Assembly: GCF_014305095.1 (NCBI RefSeq) | Contig: NZ_JACRUI010000003.1 | Coordinates: 1 to 64,000 of the forward strand | Reading direction: 5' to 3' | Length of the DNA: 64,000 nucleotides | From: Flavobacterium kayseriense | GTDB taxonomy: Bacteria > Bacteroidota > Bacteroidia > Flavobacteriales > Flavobacteriaceae | Part shown: positions 17,196-27,894 of the stretch, one piece after another | How the letters are laid out: each line of letters opens with the position of its first letter | Position numbering within the stretch: the stretch's first letter is position 1 | Notes under the pieces: generated by a model | The model's database searches: none | What the model saw: the letters and a program-made list of their open reading frames with translations, nothing else | Told to the model about the DNA's origin: nothing | Translations under genes and position numbers: made by a program

Positions 17196-18353
17196 ATGAA
17201 AAACATACTTGTAGTTTCTATTTTTAGTTTTTGTTTTACAATTACAAACGCCCAAACCAACTATTATCCGGATAAATCCTGGCAGGGAAAAGCGGCTTCA
17301 GAATTTAAAATGAATTCTACTCTTTTAGAGGAGGCAGTACAATTTGCTTTAGCAAATGAAAACAAAGTAGAGAGAGATTTGCGAATTGCTGTACTGAAAT
17401 CCTATGCTCGGGAACCCGACTATAAAATTGTAGGTCCAATGAAAGAACGTGGTGGTCCTGCAGGTTTAATAATCAAAAACGGTTATATCGTTGCCAAATG
17501 GGGAGATGTTGATAGGGTAGATATGACCTTCAGTGTTACAAAAAGCTTTTTATCCACTACTGCTGGTTTAGCAATAGATAATGGACTTATTAAAAGCGTC
17601 ACGGACTCTGTAAAAAATTACGTTTGGGACGGTACTTTTGAAGGGAAGCACAATTCAAAAATTACATGGGACAATTTGTTAGATCAGTCCTCTGACTGGA
17701 GCGGAACATTGTTTGGGTTACACGATTGGGCAGACAGACCTTCTAAAGAGGGAAGTATCGCTGATTGGAAAAACAGAAAATTAAATGAACCAGGAACCTT
17801 TTTTAAGTACAATGATGTTCGCGTGAATGTTCTTGCTTATTCCTTAATACAGGTATGGAGAAAATCGCTTCCAGTAGTTTTTAAAGAAAAAATAATGGAC
17901 CCAATAGGTGCCTCTACTACTTGGAGGTGGTATGGATACGAGGATTCCTTTGTAAATATAGATGGTGTAATGACGCAGTCCGTTAGCGGTGGAGGTCATT
18001 CAGGTGGCGGAGTTTTCATCAGTGCAATTGATCAAGCTCGTTTTGGATTACTGTTTTTACGTAAAGGGAAGTGGAAAAACCAACAACTACTTTCTGAAAA
18101 ATGGGTAAATGAGGCACACCGTCCTTCCGTTGCAAATAAGGACTATGGTTATATGTGGTGGATGAATACTACAGAAAAATGGGCTGGGACTTCACCAGAG
18201 GTGTATTATGCCGCGGGTTATGGCGGTAATTATATTGTCATAGATAATGCTAATGATCTTGTTATTGTAACAAGATGGATGGATGACAGCAAAATGGGGG
18301 AGTTTATGAAGCTAGTGAACCAATCTGTTGGTAGCCAGGTAAGAAAAAAATAA
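17196..18353 (+). CDS. Secreted serine hydrolase, beta-lactamase class C fold
   Basis: The 385-residue protein has a signal peptide (about 1-19, ending TNAQ) and the penicillin-binding-protein/class C fold: SVTK at 113-116 with nucleophile Ser113 and Lys116, a YND triplet at 205-207 in the place of YxN, and a GGHSGGG segment near residue 265 in the region of the third motif. Family members include esterases, D-aminopeptidases and DD-peptidases, so beta-lactamase activity should not be assumed. It is a single gene with its own promoter and shares a bidirectional terminator with uvrA, which converges on it. Confidence 0.85.
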   Translation: MKNILVVSIFSFCFTITNAQTNYYPDKSWQGKAASEFKMNSTLLEEAVQFALANENKVERDLRIAVLKSYAREPDYKIVGPMKERGGPAGLIIKNGYIVAKWGDVDRVDMTFSVTKSFLSTTAGLAIDNGLIKSVTDSVKNYVWDGTFEGKHNSKITWDNLLDQSSDWSGTLFGLHDWADRPSKEGSIADWKNRKLNEPGTFFKYNDVRVNVLAYSLIQVWRKSLPVVFKEKIMDPIGASTTWRWYGYEDSFVNIDGVMTQSVSGGGHSGGGVFISAIDQARFGLLFLRKGKWKNQQLLSEKWVNEAHRPSVANKDYGYMWWMNTTEKWAGTSPEVYYAAGYGGNYIVIDNANDLVIVTRWMDDSKMGEFMKLVNQSVGSQVRKK

Positions 18354-18376
18354 CTATATAGTTCTACACTTAGAGC

Positions 18377-18430
18377 AAATCAGTTTAGCGCAAAAGAGAT
18401 ACTTCCATCTATCTTGCGCTAAACTGATTT
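18377..18430. terminator. Bidirectional terminator between serine hydrolase and uvrA
   Basis: AAATCAGTTTAGCGCAA (18377-18393) and TTGCGCTAAACTGATTT (18414-18430) are a perfect 17-bp inverted repeat with a 20-nt loop between two convergent genes. The U run after it is weak on both strands, so it may act partly as an mRNA-stabilising 3' hairpin. Confidence 0.75.
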
Positions 18431-18440
18431 ATATCTCTTA

Positions 18441-21272
18441 TTATGCTAGTTCTTTTTTCAAGAATTTGGCAGTATAGCTCTTTTTGTTTTTTGCCACATC
18501 TTCTGGAGTTCCCTTAGCAACAACTTGTCCACCACCTTTTCCTCCCTCAGGACCTATATCAATAATGTAATCAGCAAGCTTAATAACGTCCATGTTATGT
18601 TCAATAACTAAGATGGTATTTCCCTTATCTACTAGTTTGTTAATTACGTTCATAAGCACTCTAATATCCTCAAAATGCAAACCAGTAGTTGGCTCATCTA
18701 GAATATAAAAAGTGTTTCCCGTGTCTTTTTTAGATAACTCGCCCGCTAATTTAATTCGTTGTGCTTCTCCACCAGAGAGTGTGGTGCTTTGTTGACCAAG
18801 TGTTATATAACCCAGACCTACATCTTGAATTGTTTTTACTTTTCGGTATATTTTCGGAATCATTTCAAAGAAAGGAACTGCCTCATCTACGGTCATATTC
18901 AGCACATCTGATATGGACTTTCCTTTAAAACGTATTTCTAATGTTTCTCTATTAAAACGCTTACCTTGACAAGTTTCACATTCTACATACACATCAGGAA
19001 GAAAATTCATTTCAATGGTGCGCACCCCAGAACCTTCGCAAGTTTCACAACGACCACCTTTAACATTGAAGCTGAAACGTCCCGCTTTATAACCTCTGAT
19101 CATACTTTCGGATGTCATAGTGAACAGTTTTCGAATCTCAGTAAAAACCTCGGTATAAGTAGCTGGATTGGATCGTGGTGTACGTCCTATCGGACTTTGA
19201 TCAATGTCTATTACTTTGTCAATATGCTCTAATCCTTCAATCTTTTTGTAAGGTTGAGGTTTTTTGACACCATTAAAATAAAACGCATTCAAAATAGGGT
19301 AGAGGGTTTCATTGATTAATGTAGATTTTCCACTCCCTGATACTCCCGTAACACATATTAGTTGTCCTAATGGCAAGTCGATTGAAACATTTTTTAAATT
19401 GTTTCCCGTCGCGCCTGTAAGCTTCATGAATTTTCCATTTCCTTCACGGCGTTTGGAAGGAATTTCTAATTTCATTTTTCCGTTCAAATACTGTGCGGTA
19501 ATTGTATTGGATGCTAGAGTTTCAGCAGGTGTACCAATGCTAATTATTTCGCCACCATATTTTCCTGCTTTTGGACCAATGTCAATAACATAATCAGCTC
19601 GCTCAATCATATCTTTATCATGCTCTACCACGATAACCGAGTTCCCTAAATCACGTAATTGCTCTAAGGAATGAATCAGTTTTTCATTGTCTCTTTGATG
19701 TAAACCAATACTTGGTTCATCTAAAATATAAAGCACACCAACGAGTTGCGATCCTATTTGTGTAGCTAAGCGTATGCGTTGTGCTTCACCTCCTGATAGT
19801 GATTTTGAACTTCGGTTTAAAGCTAAATAATCCAAGCCTACATTCATTAAAAAGGCCAATCTATCCTTAATCTCTTTGATTACCTCAGAGGCTATTCGTT
19901 GTTGTTTGTCAGATAATTGTGAATTTAAATTATCAAACCAATAGGTGACGTCGGAGATATCCATATCACACAATTCGGCAATGTTTTTTTCATTGATTTT
20001 AAAAAACAATGCTTCTTTTTTTAATCGGGAACCTTCACATACCGGACATTTTATTTCGTCCATAAATTCCTTTGCCCAACGTTTAATTGTAGTCGAGCCA
20101 CTTTCATCATGTTGGTTTTTAATAAAATGAGAGATTCCTTCAAAATCAATTTTATAGTCTCGGGCAACACCTAGATCTTTAGAATTAACAGTGAATTTTT
20201 CTTTCCCACCATTCAAAATCATCTCCATCGCTTCGGCTGGAATAGTTTCTATTGCATCCGTGATTTTAAAACCATATTTTTCACCAATTATTTCCAATTG
20301 CTTGAAAATCCAAGATGATTTGTATTCCCCTAAAGGCGCAAATCCACCTGCTTTAATAGATAATTTAGTATTAGGAATTATTTTTTTTACATTGATCTCA
20401 TTTACCGTCCCAAGGCCATTACAATTCGAGCAGGCTCCTTTTGGAGAGTTAAACGAGAACAAGTTAGGCTCTGGATTTTGATACGAGATCCCTGTAGTAG
20501 GACACATCAAGTTTCGGCTAAAATAACGCACTTCAGTAGAATCTTGATCCAGAATCATTAAGACATTTTCACCATGATGCATAGCGGTATCAATGCTTTC
20601 ACTTAATCTTTTTTCATTGTCAGCAGTGCCTTCGACAACCATTCTGTCTACTACAATCTCAATGTCATGCGTTTTATAACGATCCAGCTTCATACCCGAA
20701 GTGATGTCTACCACATGTCCATTAACACGGACTTTTAAGAAACCTTGCTTCGCAATTTGTTGAAATAATTCGCCATAATGTCCTTTACGAGCCCTGATTA
20801 CAGGAGCGAGTATGTTGATGCGCTTTTTGCTAAAATCTTGGATAATTAAGTCTTTTATTTGCTCATCAGAATAAGAAACCATCTTTTCTCCCGTGTTATA
20901 ACTGTAAGCATCTGCAGCACGAGCATATAATAAACGCAAGAAATCGTAAATCTCTGTTATGGTTCCCACAGTAGAGCGTGGACTTTTTGAGGTTGTTTTT
21001 TGTTCTATGGCAATTACAGGTGATAGACCATCAATTTTATCAACATCAGGTCGCTCTAAACCACCAAGAAACTGTCTTGCATACGCAGAGAAGGTTTCTA
21101 CATAGCGGCGTTGTCCCTCGGCATAAATAGTGTCAAATGCCAATGATGATTTTCCAGAACCCGAAAGACCAGTGATTACCACTAATTTTTCTCGAGGAAT
21201 TGAAACGTCAATGTTTTTAAGGTTGTGAACTCTAGCTCCTAGAACTTCTATAGTATTGTCTGTATCTAACAT
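18441..21272 (-). CDS. uvrA: Excinuclease ABC subunit A
   Basis: The 943-residue protein is a full-length UvrA, the damage-sensing ATPase of nucleotide excision repair that loads UvrB on lesions. It shows both ABC modules: Walker [10 protein letters not shown] near residue 33 and GVSGSGKST near residue 645, signatures [12 protein letters not shown] and [12 protein letters not shown], and Walker [11 protein letters not shown] and [10 protein letters not shown]. Zinc-binding Cys pairs are CxxC at [16 protein letters not shown] and CETCEGSG. The insertion and UvrB-binding regions are present. The length equals that of E. coli UvrA. It is monocistronic, as is common. Confidence 0.97.
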   Translation of the reverse strand: MLDTDNTIEVLGARVHNLKNIDVSIPREKLVVITGLSGSGKSSLAFDTIYAEGQRRYVETFSAYARQFLGGLERPDVDKIDGLSPVIAIEQKTTSKSPRSTVGTITEIYDFLRLLYARAADAYSYNTGEKMVSYSDEQIKDLIIQDFSKKRINILAPVIRARKGHYGELFQQIAKQGFLKVRVNGHVVDITSGMKLDRYKTHDIEIVVDRMVVEGTADNEKRLSESIDTAMHHGENVLMILDQDSTEVRYFSRNLMCPTTGISYQNPEPNLFSFNSPKGACSNCNGLGTVNEINVKKIIPNTKLSIKAGGFAPLGEYKSSWIFKQLEIIGEKYGFKITDAIETIPAEAMEMILNGGKEKFTVNSKDLGVARDYKIDFEGISHFIKNQHDESGSTTIKRWAKEFMDEIKCPVCEGSRLKKEALFFKINEKNIAELCDMDISDVTYWFDNLNSQLSDKQQRIASEVIKEIKDRLAFLMNVGLDYLALNRSSKSLSGGEAQRIRLATQIGSQLVGVLYILDEPSIGLHQRDNEKLIHSLEQLRDLGNSVIVVEHDKDMIERADYVIDIGPKAGKYGGEIISIGTPAETLASNTITAQYLNGKMKLEIPSKRREGNGKFMKLTGATGNNLKNVSIDLPLGQLICVTGVSGSGKSTLINETLYPILNAFYFNGVKKPQPYKKIEGLEHIDKVIDIDQSPIGRTPRSNPATYTEVFTEIRKLFTMTSESMIRGYKAGRFSFNVKGGRCETCEGSGVRTIEMNFLPDVYVECETCQGKRFNRETLEIRFKGKSISDVLNMTVDEAVPFFEMIPKIYRKVKTIQDVGLGYITLGQQSTTLSGGEAQRIKLAGELSKKDTGNTFYILDEPTTGLHFEDIRVLMNVINKLVDKGNTILVIEHNMDVIKLADYIIDIGPEGGKGGGQVVAKGTPEDVAKNKKSYTAKFLKKELA

Positions 21273-21422
21273 AATTTAGCAAAAAAGCAAAGTTACTGTT
21301 TTGATTTATTCTTTTGATACAACAGTTTAGAACTTTGTGTTAAAATAGGTTATGAAATGCTGAGCAAATAGTAGTTAGGAAGGAGCACAAGCAGGTAGTT
21401 TTATATTGACGTCTTGTCCTGC

Positions 21423-21480
21423 TTTTCGCTTCAATCTTGTGCGGCAAAACACTTGCCCCACAAGGATTTTCACTTCAATC
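21423..21480. repeat. Interspersed hairpin repeat in the uvrA-ClC gap
   Basis: In the 318-nt gap, CTTGTGCGGCAA (21436-21447) and TTGCCCCACAAG (21453-21464) form a 12-bp hairpin with one mismatch and a 5-nt loop. It is bracketed by the direct repeats TTTTCGCTTCAATC (21423-21436) and TTTTCACTTCAATC (21467-21480). This compound structure, more GC-rich than its surroundings, looks like an interspersed repetitive element of the REP type. Its right side continues as CAGGGCTAGG. I see no gene in the gap. Confidence 0.5.
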
Positions 21481-21590
21481 AGGGCTAGGAAAGACGTGTC
21501 GTTTTCAGTAGCTGAAGCAGTAAATAGCAAAAAGAAGGTACTATTTTACTGTTGTAGTTGCTGTAAGTAATTATTGTTTGTTGCCTTGAG

Positions 21591-23375
21591 TTATTCAATT
21601 GTCATTGCTTTCAACTTAGATCGGTATGCCTCAAGAGCTATTGATTTAGATATAAAACCAAAGTACTTCTCGTCTTTAATGACTGGTAAAAAAGCCGATT
21701 TTGAACGCTCAAATTTATTCATCACCGTTTCCATACTATTAAACGGGTAAATGACCTCAGCAGGAGTAGCCATAACCTCTTTTACTAAGGTATATTTAAC
21801 TCGATACGTATTAAAAATGATTTCTCGGATGTTATTAAAATGAACAATTCCTAACAGATGTTGCTCCTTGTCGACAACAGCAAAAATAACTTGATTAGAG
21901 TGCGAAATCAAGTCCACTAATTTCTCTAAATTTTCGTCAGGAGAAACGGTTAAATAATCGGTTTGAATGATTGAAGTTGTATCAAGTGTTGAGAGTACAT
22001 TAGTATCCTTATTGCTAGTAAAAGCATGCCCTTTTTGAACTAAATCTTTGACATCCATAGAGTGCTTTTCAAATCGTTTAGAAATAGCAAAACTAATAGA
22101 GGCAACGATCATAAGAGGTAACATTAAGCTATAGCCACCTGTTATTTCTGCAATTAAGAAAATTGCGGTTAGGGGAGCATGAAACAAGCCACTTAATATT
22201 CCGGCCATTCCTACCATGGTGAAGTTACTAACAGGTAGTTGTGTAAGTCCTGTGAAATTTATTGCTTTCGAGAAAAGAAATCCTACATAAGAACCTAAAA
22301 ATAAAGAGGGAGCAAAGTTTCCTCCATTTCCTCCAGAGCCTAGTGTAATTGCTGTTGCAAAAACTTTGAGCATCATCGTAAGACCTACAAAAGCAAGCAA
22401 TACCCATGTGTTGTCTTTAAAGCTGCTAAACAAAGTGTTTTCTAAAATTTCGCCAGGATTCTTATCGGCTAATACTTTTATGCTTTCATAACCTTCACCA
22501 AACAAAGTAGGAAACACAAAAATTAATACAGCTAAAATACTAGCGCCCAAAAGTGCTTTTTTATAGGCATTCATTTTTAGTTTATGAAAAAAATGCTCCG
22601 TCCTTCTAAAATTTCTAGTGTAGTAGATGGAGATAAAACCAGTTATCACACCCAATAAAACATAAAAGGGAATTTTATGGTAATCAAATTCTTGTTGTTG
22701 CTTAAAATTCAATAAAATTGTTTCATCTAAAGCAACAACTGATACTAAAGCCCCTGTTGCCGCCGCAATCATAATAGGGGTGAAAGCAGAGATACTAACA
22801 TCTACAAGCAAAAATTCAATTGCAAACAGTACACCTGCGATAGGTGCATTAAAGGCAGCTGCGATTCCCGCAGCTACTCCGCAACCTATTAGCAGCGTTC
22901 TATCCTTGTAGCTAAGTTTGTATTTTTGAGCATAATTAGATCCAAATGCGGCTCCTGTTACTACAATTGGGCTTTCTAAACCAGCTGATCCACCTAAACC
23001 AACAGTTAAGGAGCTGGTGAATATTTGGGCATACATTTGTTTTTTAGGGATAATACTGGCTTTTTTTGCTACTGCGTATAAAATTTGAGGTGTTCCTTTT
23101 TCGATTGAGCCTCCTAAAACCCGTTTAACAACAAAAACAGTTAAAAGCAAACCTGCTATTGGTAAAATACTATTGATGAAACTCAACTTTAAGATGCCAT
23201 TAATATAGGTAGCAAATGAATAAACACCATGTGCAAATGTCTTCAATACGATAACTGCAAATGCAGCAGTAATACCTACTAATACACTGGAAAGGAATAT
23301 AAATTGCTTTTCTGTTAGAATGGATTGAGACCAAGCAATGATAGCTTCTAGTTTAGAAAGGTATTTTTTAAACAT
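21591..23375 (-). CDS. ClC-family chloride channel or antiporter with CBS domains
   Basis: The 594-residue protein has a ClC membrane core (about residues 20-425) and a C-terminal pair of CBS domains (about 450-590). The anion-path motifs are GGSIEKGTP in the place of GSGIP, GSAGLESPIV (the GxEGP region with its gating glutamate) and GSGGNGGNFAPS. The retained gating Glu favours Cl-/H+ exchange over a pure channel. The CBS pair probably senses adenine nucleotides, as in other ClC proteins. It is followed 5' by the ggt gene on the same strand with a 137-nt gap, so co-transcription is possible but not certain. Confidence 0.9.
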   Translation of the reverse strand: MFKKYLSKLEAIIAWSQSILTEKQFIFLSSVLVGITAAFAVIVLKTFAHGVYSFATYINGILKLSFINSILPIAGLLLTVFVVKRVLGGSIEKGTPQILYAVAKKASIIPKKQMYAQIFTSSLTVGLGGSAGLESPIVVTGAAFGSNYAQKYKLSYKDRTLLIGCGVAAGIAAAFNAPIAGVLFAIEFLLVDVSISAFTPIMIAAATGALVSVVALDETILLNFKQQQEFDYHKIPFYVLLGVITGFISIYYTRNFRRTEHFFHKLKMNAYKKALLGASILAVLIFVFPTLFGEGYESIKVLADKNPGEILENTLFSSFKDNTWVLLAFVGLTMMLKVFATAITLGSGGNGGNFAPSLFLGSYVGFLFSKAINFTGLTQLPVSNFTMVGMAGILSGLFHAPLTAIFLIAEITGGYSLMLPLMIVASISFAISKRFEKHSMDVKDLVQKGHAFTSNKDTNVLSTLDTTSIIQTDYLTVSPDENLEKLVDLISHSNQVIFAVVDKEQHLLGIVHFNNIREIIFNTYRVKYTLVKEVMATPAEVIYPFNSMETVMNKFERSKSAFLPVIKDEKYFGFISKSIALEAYRSKLKAMTIE

Positions 23376-23512
23376 TTTTTTTATTTGAATAGGCTAAATT
23401 ACTATTATTTTCAGCGGTAGTGAAATTTTTAAAGGCTTCTTTTTCTATCGATTATTTTGCAGTTATGTAGATTAAATTTTTAATTTTTTGCGAAATAGGT
23501 GAAAAATCTAAT

Positions 23513-25198
23513 TTAGAATCCTGCAGCTTTGTCATCACCTCTATAGTCGGCACCACCTTCTAATTTTTTGTTGGGAAGTACTAATATAGCATCCACTTTC
23601 CCAATAACTGGTGTGTTTTTTTCATTGATTAAATAGCCTTTACTTTTTAAGTTAAAAAGGGTTGTCGCACTAAAAGCGTTAGGTTCAAAGGTAATTAAGT
23701 CGGGTAACCATTGATGATGAAAACGAGGTGCATTTACCGCCTCTTGCATACTAAATTTGTATTCATGCACATTAAGAATAGTTTGCAGTACTGATGTTAT
23801 TATTGTTGACCCACCAGGAGAACCAACCACCATAAACAATTTTCCGTTTTTTTCAACTATTGTAGGCGTCATAGAACTCAACATTCGTTTACTAGGAGCA
23901 ATGCTATTGGCTTCATTTCCGACTAGCCCAAACATATTGGGTACGCCTGGCTTTGCACTAAAATCATCCATTTCATTATTTAACATGAATCCTAATTCGT
24001 CACAATAGTATTTAGAACCATACCCTGCGTTTAATGTTGTGGTTGCTGAAACAGCATTACCAAATTGATCAACTATAGAGTAGTGCGTTGTTTCCATACT
24101 TTCCTTATAATTTACCTTTCCGGCTTTAATATCAGATGAAAGTGTAGCTTTGTTTATATTAAAAGTGTTCATCCTGATTTTTAGGTAGCTGTCGTCCATC
24201 AATTCTGTAATAGGCATTTTAACAAAATCGGGATCACCAAGAAAAAAATTACGATCTGCGTAAGCTCTGCGTTCTGCTTCAACAATAATCTGAATTGCTT
24301 CAGGCGAATTATGCCCCATTTTAGTTAGATCGTAGGGAGCAATCATTTTAAAAATTTGTGCCAAAGTAATACCACCACTACTTGGCGGAGGCATCGAAAT
24401 AATGTTTAAATCGTTGTACTTAAATGATAAGGCAGTTCTCCATTTTGCCTCATACTGCGCTAGGTCCTCCATAGTGATTATTCCACCTTTACTTTTAAGG
24501 TAAGCCACTAATTTCTTGGCGGTTTCTCCTTTGTAAAACTCATTGCGACCATTTTTAGCGATTCGTTTTAATGTAGCAGCTAATGCAGGGTATTTTATAA
24601 ATTCATTTTCCTTATATTCATTGGAAAGCAAAGAATTAGGACCGTTGTATTGAACCAAAACATCATGGTACTCATGCAGTCGTTCTTCTTGTTTTTTGGT
24701 CACAATTACGCCTCGTTCGGCTAGTGCTATTACTGGTTTTAAAATTTCAGAAATAGGCAAGGATCCCATTTTTTCATGAACAGCAAAAATACCTGCGATG
24801 GTACCAGGAACGCCAATAGCTTGAGCAGTCTCCGTGCTTTTACCCGGAATTACATTACCTTGGTCATCTAAAAACATATCTTTTGTAGCAGCTAAAGGTG
24901 CTTTTTCACGGTAGTCCAATGTTCCAACTTCTCCGTTCACTTTTCGATATACCATAAATCCGCCACCACCAATGTTTCCTGCGTAGGGGTAGGCTACGGC
25001 CAAAGCTAGTTCAGTTGCTATCATAGCATCGAATGCATTACCTCCTTTTTTCATAATCGCTACTCCAATTTGCGAAGCTTCTTCACGTGCAGACACAACC
25101 ATCGCCTTATTAGATTGCAGACCAGTTGGCTTTTGACCGTAAACTAACGATGAACAACTGATACCAGTGACGAATAAAAATAGAAGGATATTTTTCAT
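23513..25198 (-). CDS. ggt: Gamma-glutamyltransferase
   Basis: The 561-residue precursor has a signal peptide ending near residue 21 (SLVYGQ) and the full Ntn-hydrolase layout. The large subunit precedes Thr370 in ETTHYS, the autoprocessing site and nucleophile that starts the small subunit. Downstream come LNNEMDDFS and the glycine-rich GSPGGSTI loop that forms the oxyanion pocket. The enzyme cleaves or transfers the gamma-glutamyl group of glutathione and similar peptides in the periplasm. The length is normal. The gene is followed upstream by the ACP phosphodiesterase gene with only 27 nt between, probably one operon. Confidence 0.95.
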   Translation of the reverse strand: MKNILLFLFVTGISCSSLVYGQKPTGLQSNKAMVVSAREEASQIGVAIMKKGGNAFDAMIATELALAVAYPYAGNIGGGGFMVYRKVNGEVGTLDYREKAPLAATKDMFLDDQGNVIPGKSTETAQAIGVPGTIAGIFAVHEKMGSLPISEILKPVIALAERGVIVTKKQEERLHEYHDVLVQYNGPNSLLSNEYKENEFIKYPALAATLKRIAKNGRNEFYKGETAKKLVAYLKSKGGIITMEDLAQYEAKWRTALSFKYNDLNIISMPPPSSGGITLAQIFKMIAPYDLTKMGHNSPEAIQIIVEAERRAYADRNFFLGDPDFVKMPITELMDDSYLKIRMNTFNINKATLSSDIKAGKVNYKESMETTHYSIVDQFGNAVSATTTLNAGYGSKYYCDELGFMLNNEMDDFSAKPGVPNMFGLVGNEANSIAPSKRMLSSMTPTIVEKNGKLFMVVGSPGGSTIITSVLQTILNVHEYKFSMQEAVNAPRFHHQWLPDLITFEPNAFSATTLFNLKSKGYLINEKNTPVIGKVDAILVLPNKKLEGGADYRGDDKAAGF

Positions 25199-25225
25199 TT
25201 AGCTAGGTGTTTTAAGTTAATAAAA

Positions 25226-25810
25226 TTAAAATTCTTTTTGCTTTTCTGCAACGTACGCACGCAATTCCTCAAAGAAAAGAGTAAATTCTTTTTCAAAATC
25301 AGCGTAAAACTCTATTAGCTCTTCAGTTGCGAATTGCATTTTAGATTGATTCTTAGTGCGGCGATCCATCTGCGTTAGGATATGTTTAATTCCATTTATA
25401 GTTTTATAACTCAATAACCAATTTTCTCGGAACATAACATCCATAAATCCCGATGTTCTCGGACTCAAAATAGCTGGATTATCCCTTAATGATTGGTAAA
25501 AGCGTTCGATATATTCTGCGAGATTTTCTTCAGAATAAGAGCTCCAATTTTTAGCCAAAAAATGATCGTAAAAAACATCAACAATAACACCAGCATAATG
25601 GTGATATCTAGGGTGAAGTTTCTTGGTACTTTCTCTAAAGATGGGGTGAGCATCAGTAAAAGTATCAATTGCTCTATGTAACAATATCCCTTTCTGTACT
25701 TTTTCCGGATAATTGGCAAATTGATTTCCTCGTATACCATCAGCCATAAAGTTTCCTATTTTTAATAAGTCGCTTGAGCCAGAAAGATAGATGTGTGCTA
25801 AAAAGTTCAT
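25226..25810 (-). CDS. ACP phosphodiesterase-like protein (DUF479)
   Basis: The 194-residue protein matches the AcpH/DUF479 family: MNFLAHIYLS at the start, GNFMADGIRG near residue 23, LLHRAIDTFTDAHP near residue 45, and HHYAGVIVDVFYDHFLAKNW near residue 72. These supply the His and Asp ligands of the HD-like metal site. AcpH removes the phosphopantetheine arm from acyl carrier protein, turning holo-ACP into apo-ACP. Length equals E. coli AcpH (193). I use the ATG at 25810, since MNFLAHIY is the family N-terminus; an upstream ATG at 25834 adds eight residues with no support. It is probably co-transcribed with ggt downstream. Confidence 0.88.
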   Translation of the reverse strand: MNFLAHIYLSGSSDLLKIGNFMADGIRGNQFANYPEKVQKGILLHRAIDTFTDAHPIFRESTKKLHPRYHHYAGVIVDVFYDHFLAKNWSSYSEENLAEYIERFYQSLRDNPAILSPRTSGFMDVMFRENWLLSYKTINGIKHILTQMDRRTKNQSKMQFATEELIEFYADFEKEFTLFFEELRAYVAEKQKEF

Positions 25811-25964
25811 GTCAAATAAATTGTAAAAAATCAAATATACAAAGATTAAAAGGGAAGGCGTTAGCTACAAGCATAATAAAAAAACTTTCTTTGTTACCAT
25901 TTTGTAGCCTATGAACTTTTATATTTGTATCGAAAATCAAAATACTTATATAAAAAAATAGCTC

Positions 25965-27353
25965 ATGACTTTAATAAAATCAATTTCAGGAATACGAGGT
26001 ACCATTGGCGGTAAAGTAGGGGATAACCTGACTCCGGTAGATGCTGTGAAATTTGCTTCGGCGTATGGTACCTGGTTAAAAAACTATTCCTCAAAAACAA
26101 AGCTCACTGTTGTTGTAGGTCGTGATGCCCGTATTTCGGGTCCTATGATTCATAATTTAGTTGTTAATACGCTAATAGGTTTAGGAATTGATGTAATAGA
26201 TTTAGGTTTGTCAACAACACCAACTGTTGAAGTTGCTGTACCATTAGAACAAGCAGATGGTGGAATTATATTGACTGCTTCTCACAATCCAAAACAATGG
26301 AATGCCTTGAAGTTATTAAATGAAAAGGGCGAATTTTTAAATGGTTTAGAGGGAGAAAAAATACTAGCGATTGCAGAGGCTGAAGCATTTGATTTTTCGG
26401 ATGTGGATAGTTTAGGGCAAATCACAGAGAATGATGCGTACATGGATATTCATATCGATGAAGTGTTAAATTTGCCGCTTGTAGATGTAGCTGCTGTAAA
26501 AGCAGCTCAATTTAAGGTTGTTGTAGATGGTGTTAACTCATCTGGAGGAATCATTATTCCTAAATTGTTAGAGTTAATGGGGGTTGAAGTGGTGAAGCTA
26601 TACTGTGAGCCAAACGGGCATTTTCCTCATAACCCAGAACCGTTAAAAGAACACTTAACTGATATTTCAGAATTAGTAGTAAAAGAAAAAGCTCATTTAG
26701 GTATAGTAGTAGATCCTGATGTAGACCGTTTGGCTTTTATTTGCGAAGATGGCGAAATGTTTGGGGAAGAATATACATTAGTAGCTTGTGCAGATTACGT
26801 TTTGAGTAAAACACCAGGAAACACGGTCTCAAATATGTCTTCTTCACGTGCTTTACGTGATATCACTAATGCTCACAAGGGTAGTTATGAAGCGAGTGCA
26901 GTAGGCGAAGTCAATGTGGTTGAGTTGATGAAGAAAAACAAGGCTATTATTGGTGGGGAAGGAAATGGCGGAATTATATATCCAGAATCACATTACGGTC
27001 GTGACAGCTTGGTAGGTGTAGCTTTATTTTTAACTCATTTGGCTAATAAGAAAATGACAGTTTCTGCTTTGAGAGCTTCTTATCCGGAGTATTATATGAG
27101 TAAGAATAAAATAGAATTAACACCTCAAATAGATGTTGACGCTATTCTTGTTGCTATGACAGAAAAATATAAGAATGAAGATATCACTACCATCGATGGT
27201 GTTAAAATCGATTTTGCTAACGAGTGGGTTCATCTAAGAAAATCGAATACAGAGCCGATTATTCGTATTTATACTGAGGCACCATCACAAGAACAGGCTG
27301 ATAAGCTAGCCTTTCGAATTATAGATGAAATAAAAGCTATTGCAGGAATCTAA
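25965..27353 (+). CDS. glmM: Phosphoglucosamine mutase (alpha-D-phosphohexomutase family)
   Basis: The 462-residue enzyme converts glucosamine 6-phosphate to glucosamine 1-phosphate for UDP-GlcNAc, peptidoglycan and lipid A synthesis. Motifs are in order: GIRGTIG at 9-15, the phosphoserine loop TASHNP with Ser106, the magnesium loop DPDVDRLAF near residue 245, the sugar-binding GEGNGG near residue 325, and the phosphate-binding RKSNTEPIIRIY near residue 426. The GIRGTIG start is typical of Bacteroidota GlmM. TATATTTG at 25920-25927 is a good -7 box 38 nt before the ATG. The gene ends in a strong hairpin shared with DoxX. Confidence 0.9.
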   Translation: MTLIKSISGIRGTIGGKVGDNLTPVDAVKFASAYGTWLKNYSSKTKLTVVVGRDARISGPMIHNLVVNTLIGLGIDVIDLGLSTTPTVEVAVPLEQADGGIILTASHNPKQWNALKLLNEKGEFLNGLEGEKILAIAEAEAFDFSDVDSLGQITENDAYMDIHIDEVLNLPLVDVAAVKAAQFKVVVDGVNSSGGIIIPKLLELMGVEVVKLYCEPNGHFPHNPEPLKEHLTDISELVVKEKAHLGIVVDPDVDRLAFICEDGEMFGEEYTLVACADYVLSKTPGNTVSNMSSSRALRDITNAHKGSYEASAVGEVNVVELMKKNKAIIGGEGNGGIIYPESHYGRDSLVGVALFLTHLANKKMTVSALRASYPEYYMSKNKIELTPQIDVDAILVAMTEKYKNEDITTIDGVKIDFANEWVHLRKSNTEPIIRIYTEAPSQEQADKLAFRIIDEIKAIAGI

Positions 27354-27371
27354 TAGATAGGAACATAATTT

Positions 27372-27408
27372 AAAAAGCCCTTTTAACAAATTGTTAAAAG
27401 GGCTTTTT
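27372..27408. terminator. Bidirectional terminator between glmM and DoxX
   Basis: An 18-bp perfect inverted repeat, AAAAAGCCCTTTTAACAA (27372-27389) and TTGTTAAAAGGGCTTTTT (27391-27408), ends in a run of T on both strands. It lies 19 nt after the glmM stop and 17 nt before the end of the convergent DoxX gene, so it should terminate both. Confidence 0.88.
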
Positions 27409-27424
27409 ATTGAACCTATTTATG

Positions 27425-27823
27425 TTAATCCCAAGCGTTCGAGGTTGAAACGGAATATTTGCCGCCTCCAGTAAAAAAGAGGGCTAATGCACCAAAAAGG
27501 TACAATCCTAATAATTCAATGGCCCAACCTCCATTTTTGTTTAATGTAAACACCTCTTGACTGTGTACTAGAAAAATGATAAATAAAATTCCAAATACAT
27601 AAGCTCCTGCTGCTAAACGCGTTCTAAAACCAATGAGAATAAGTAAAGGTGCTACGATTTCGGTAATATAAACACCGTAAGCCAGCACAACAGGTAGTCC
27701 TTTGTCAGCTAACATCTCTTCAATAAATGAGGTATTTCCAATTTTTGCGATGCCATGTAGTAGCATTAAAGCACCTACAGAAAAACGAATTAGTACTAAT
27801 CCTAAATTGGTATTAGTTTTCAT
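27425..27823 (-). CDS. DoxX-family membrane protein
   Basis: The 132-residue protein has four transmembrane helices and the DoxX pattern: LIRFSVGALMLLHGIAKI at the start, the GLPVVLAYGVYITEIVAPLLILIG helix pair, and GGWAIELLGLYLFGALALFFTG at the end, with a C-terminal GGKYS. DoxX proteins act in the inner membrane, in some species as part of thiol-redox or oxidase complexes, but most are uncharacterised. It is monocistronic, with a 71-nt gap to the TonB receptor gene behind it. The terminator at 27372-27408 closes it. Confidence 0.85.
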   Translation of the reverse strand: MKTNTNLGLVLIRFSVGALMLLHGIAKIGNTSFIEEMLADKGLPVVLAYGVYITEIVAPLLILIGFRTRLAAGAYVFGILFIIFLVHSQEVFTLNKNGGWAIELLGLYLFGALALFFTGGGKYSVSTSNAWD

Positions 27824-27894
27824 ATTTATTGCTTTTGATTTCGCCGTAAAGTACAGAAATTAAACCTATTCTCCTTAAGTTTTTTATGAGCAAG

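Noticed and set aside
19312..20481. Several plus-strand frames across uvrA
   Set aside because: They are antisense to a highly conserved gene and have no domain of their own.
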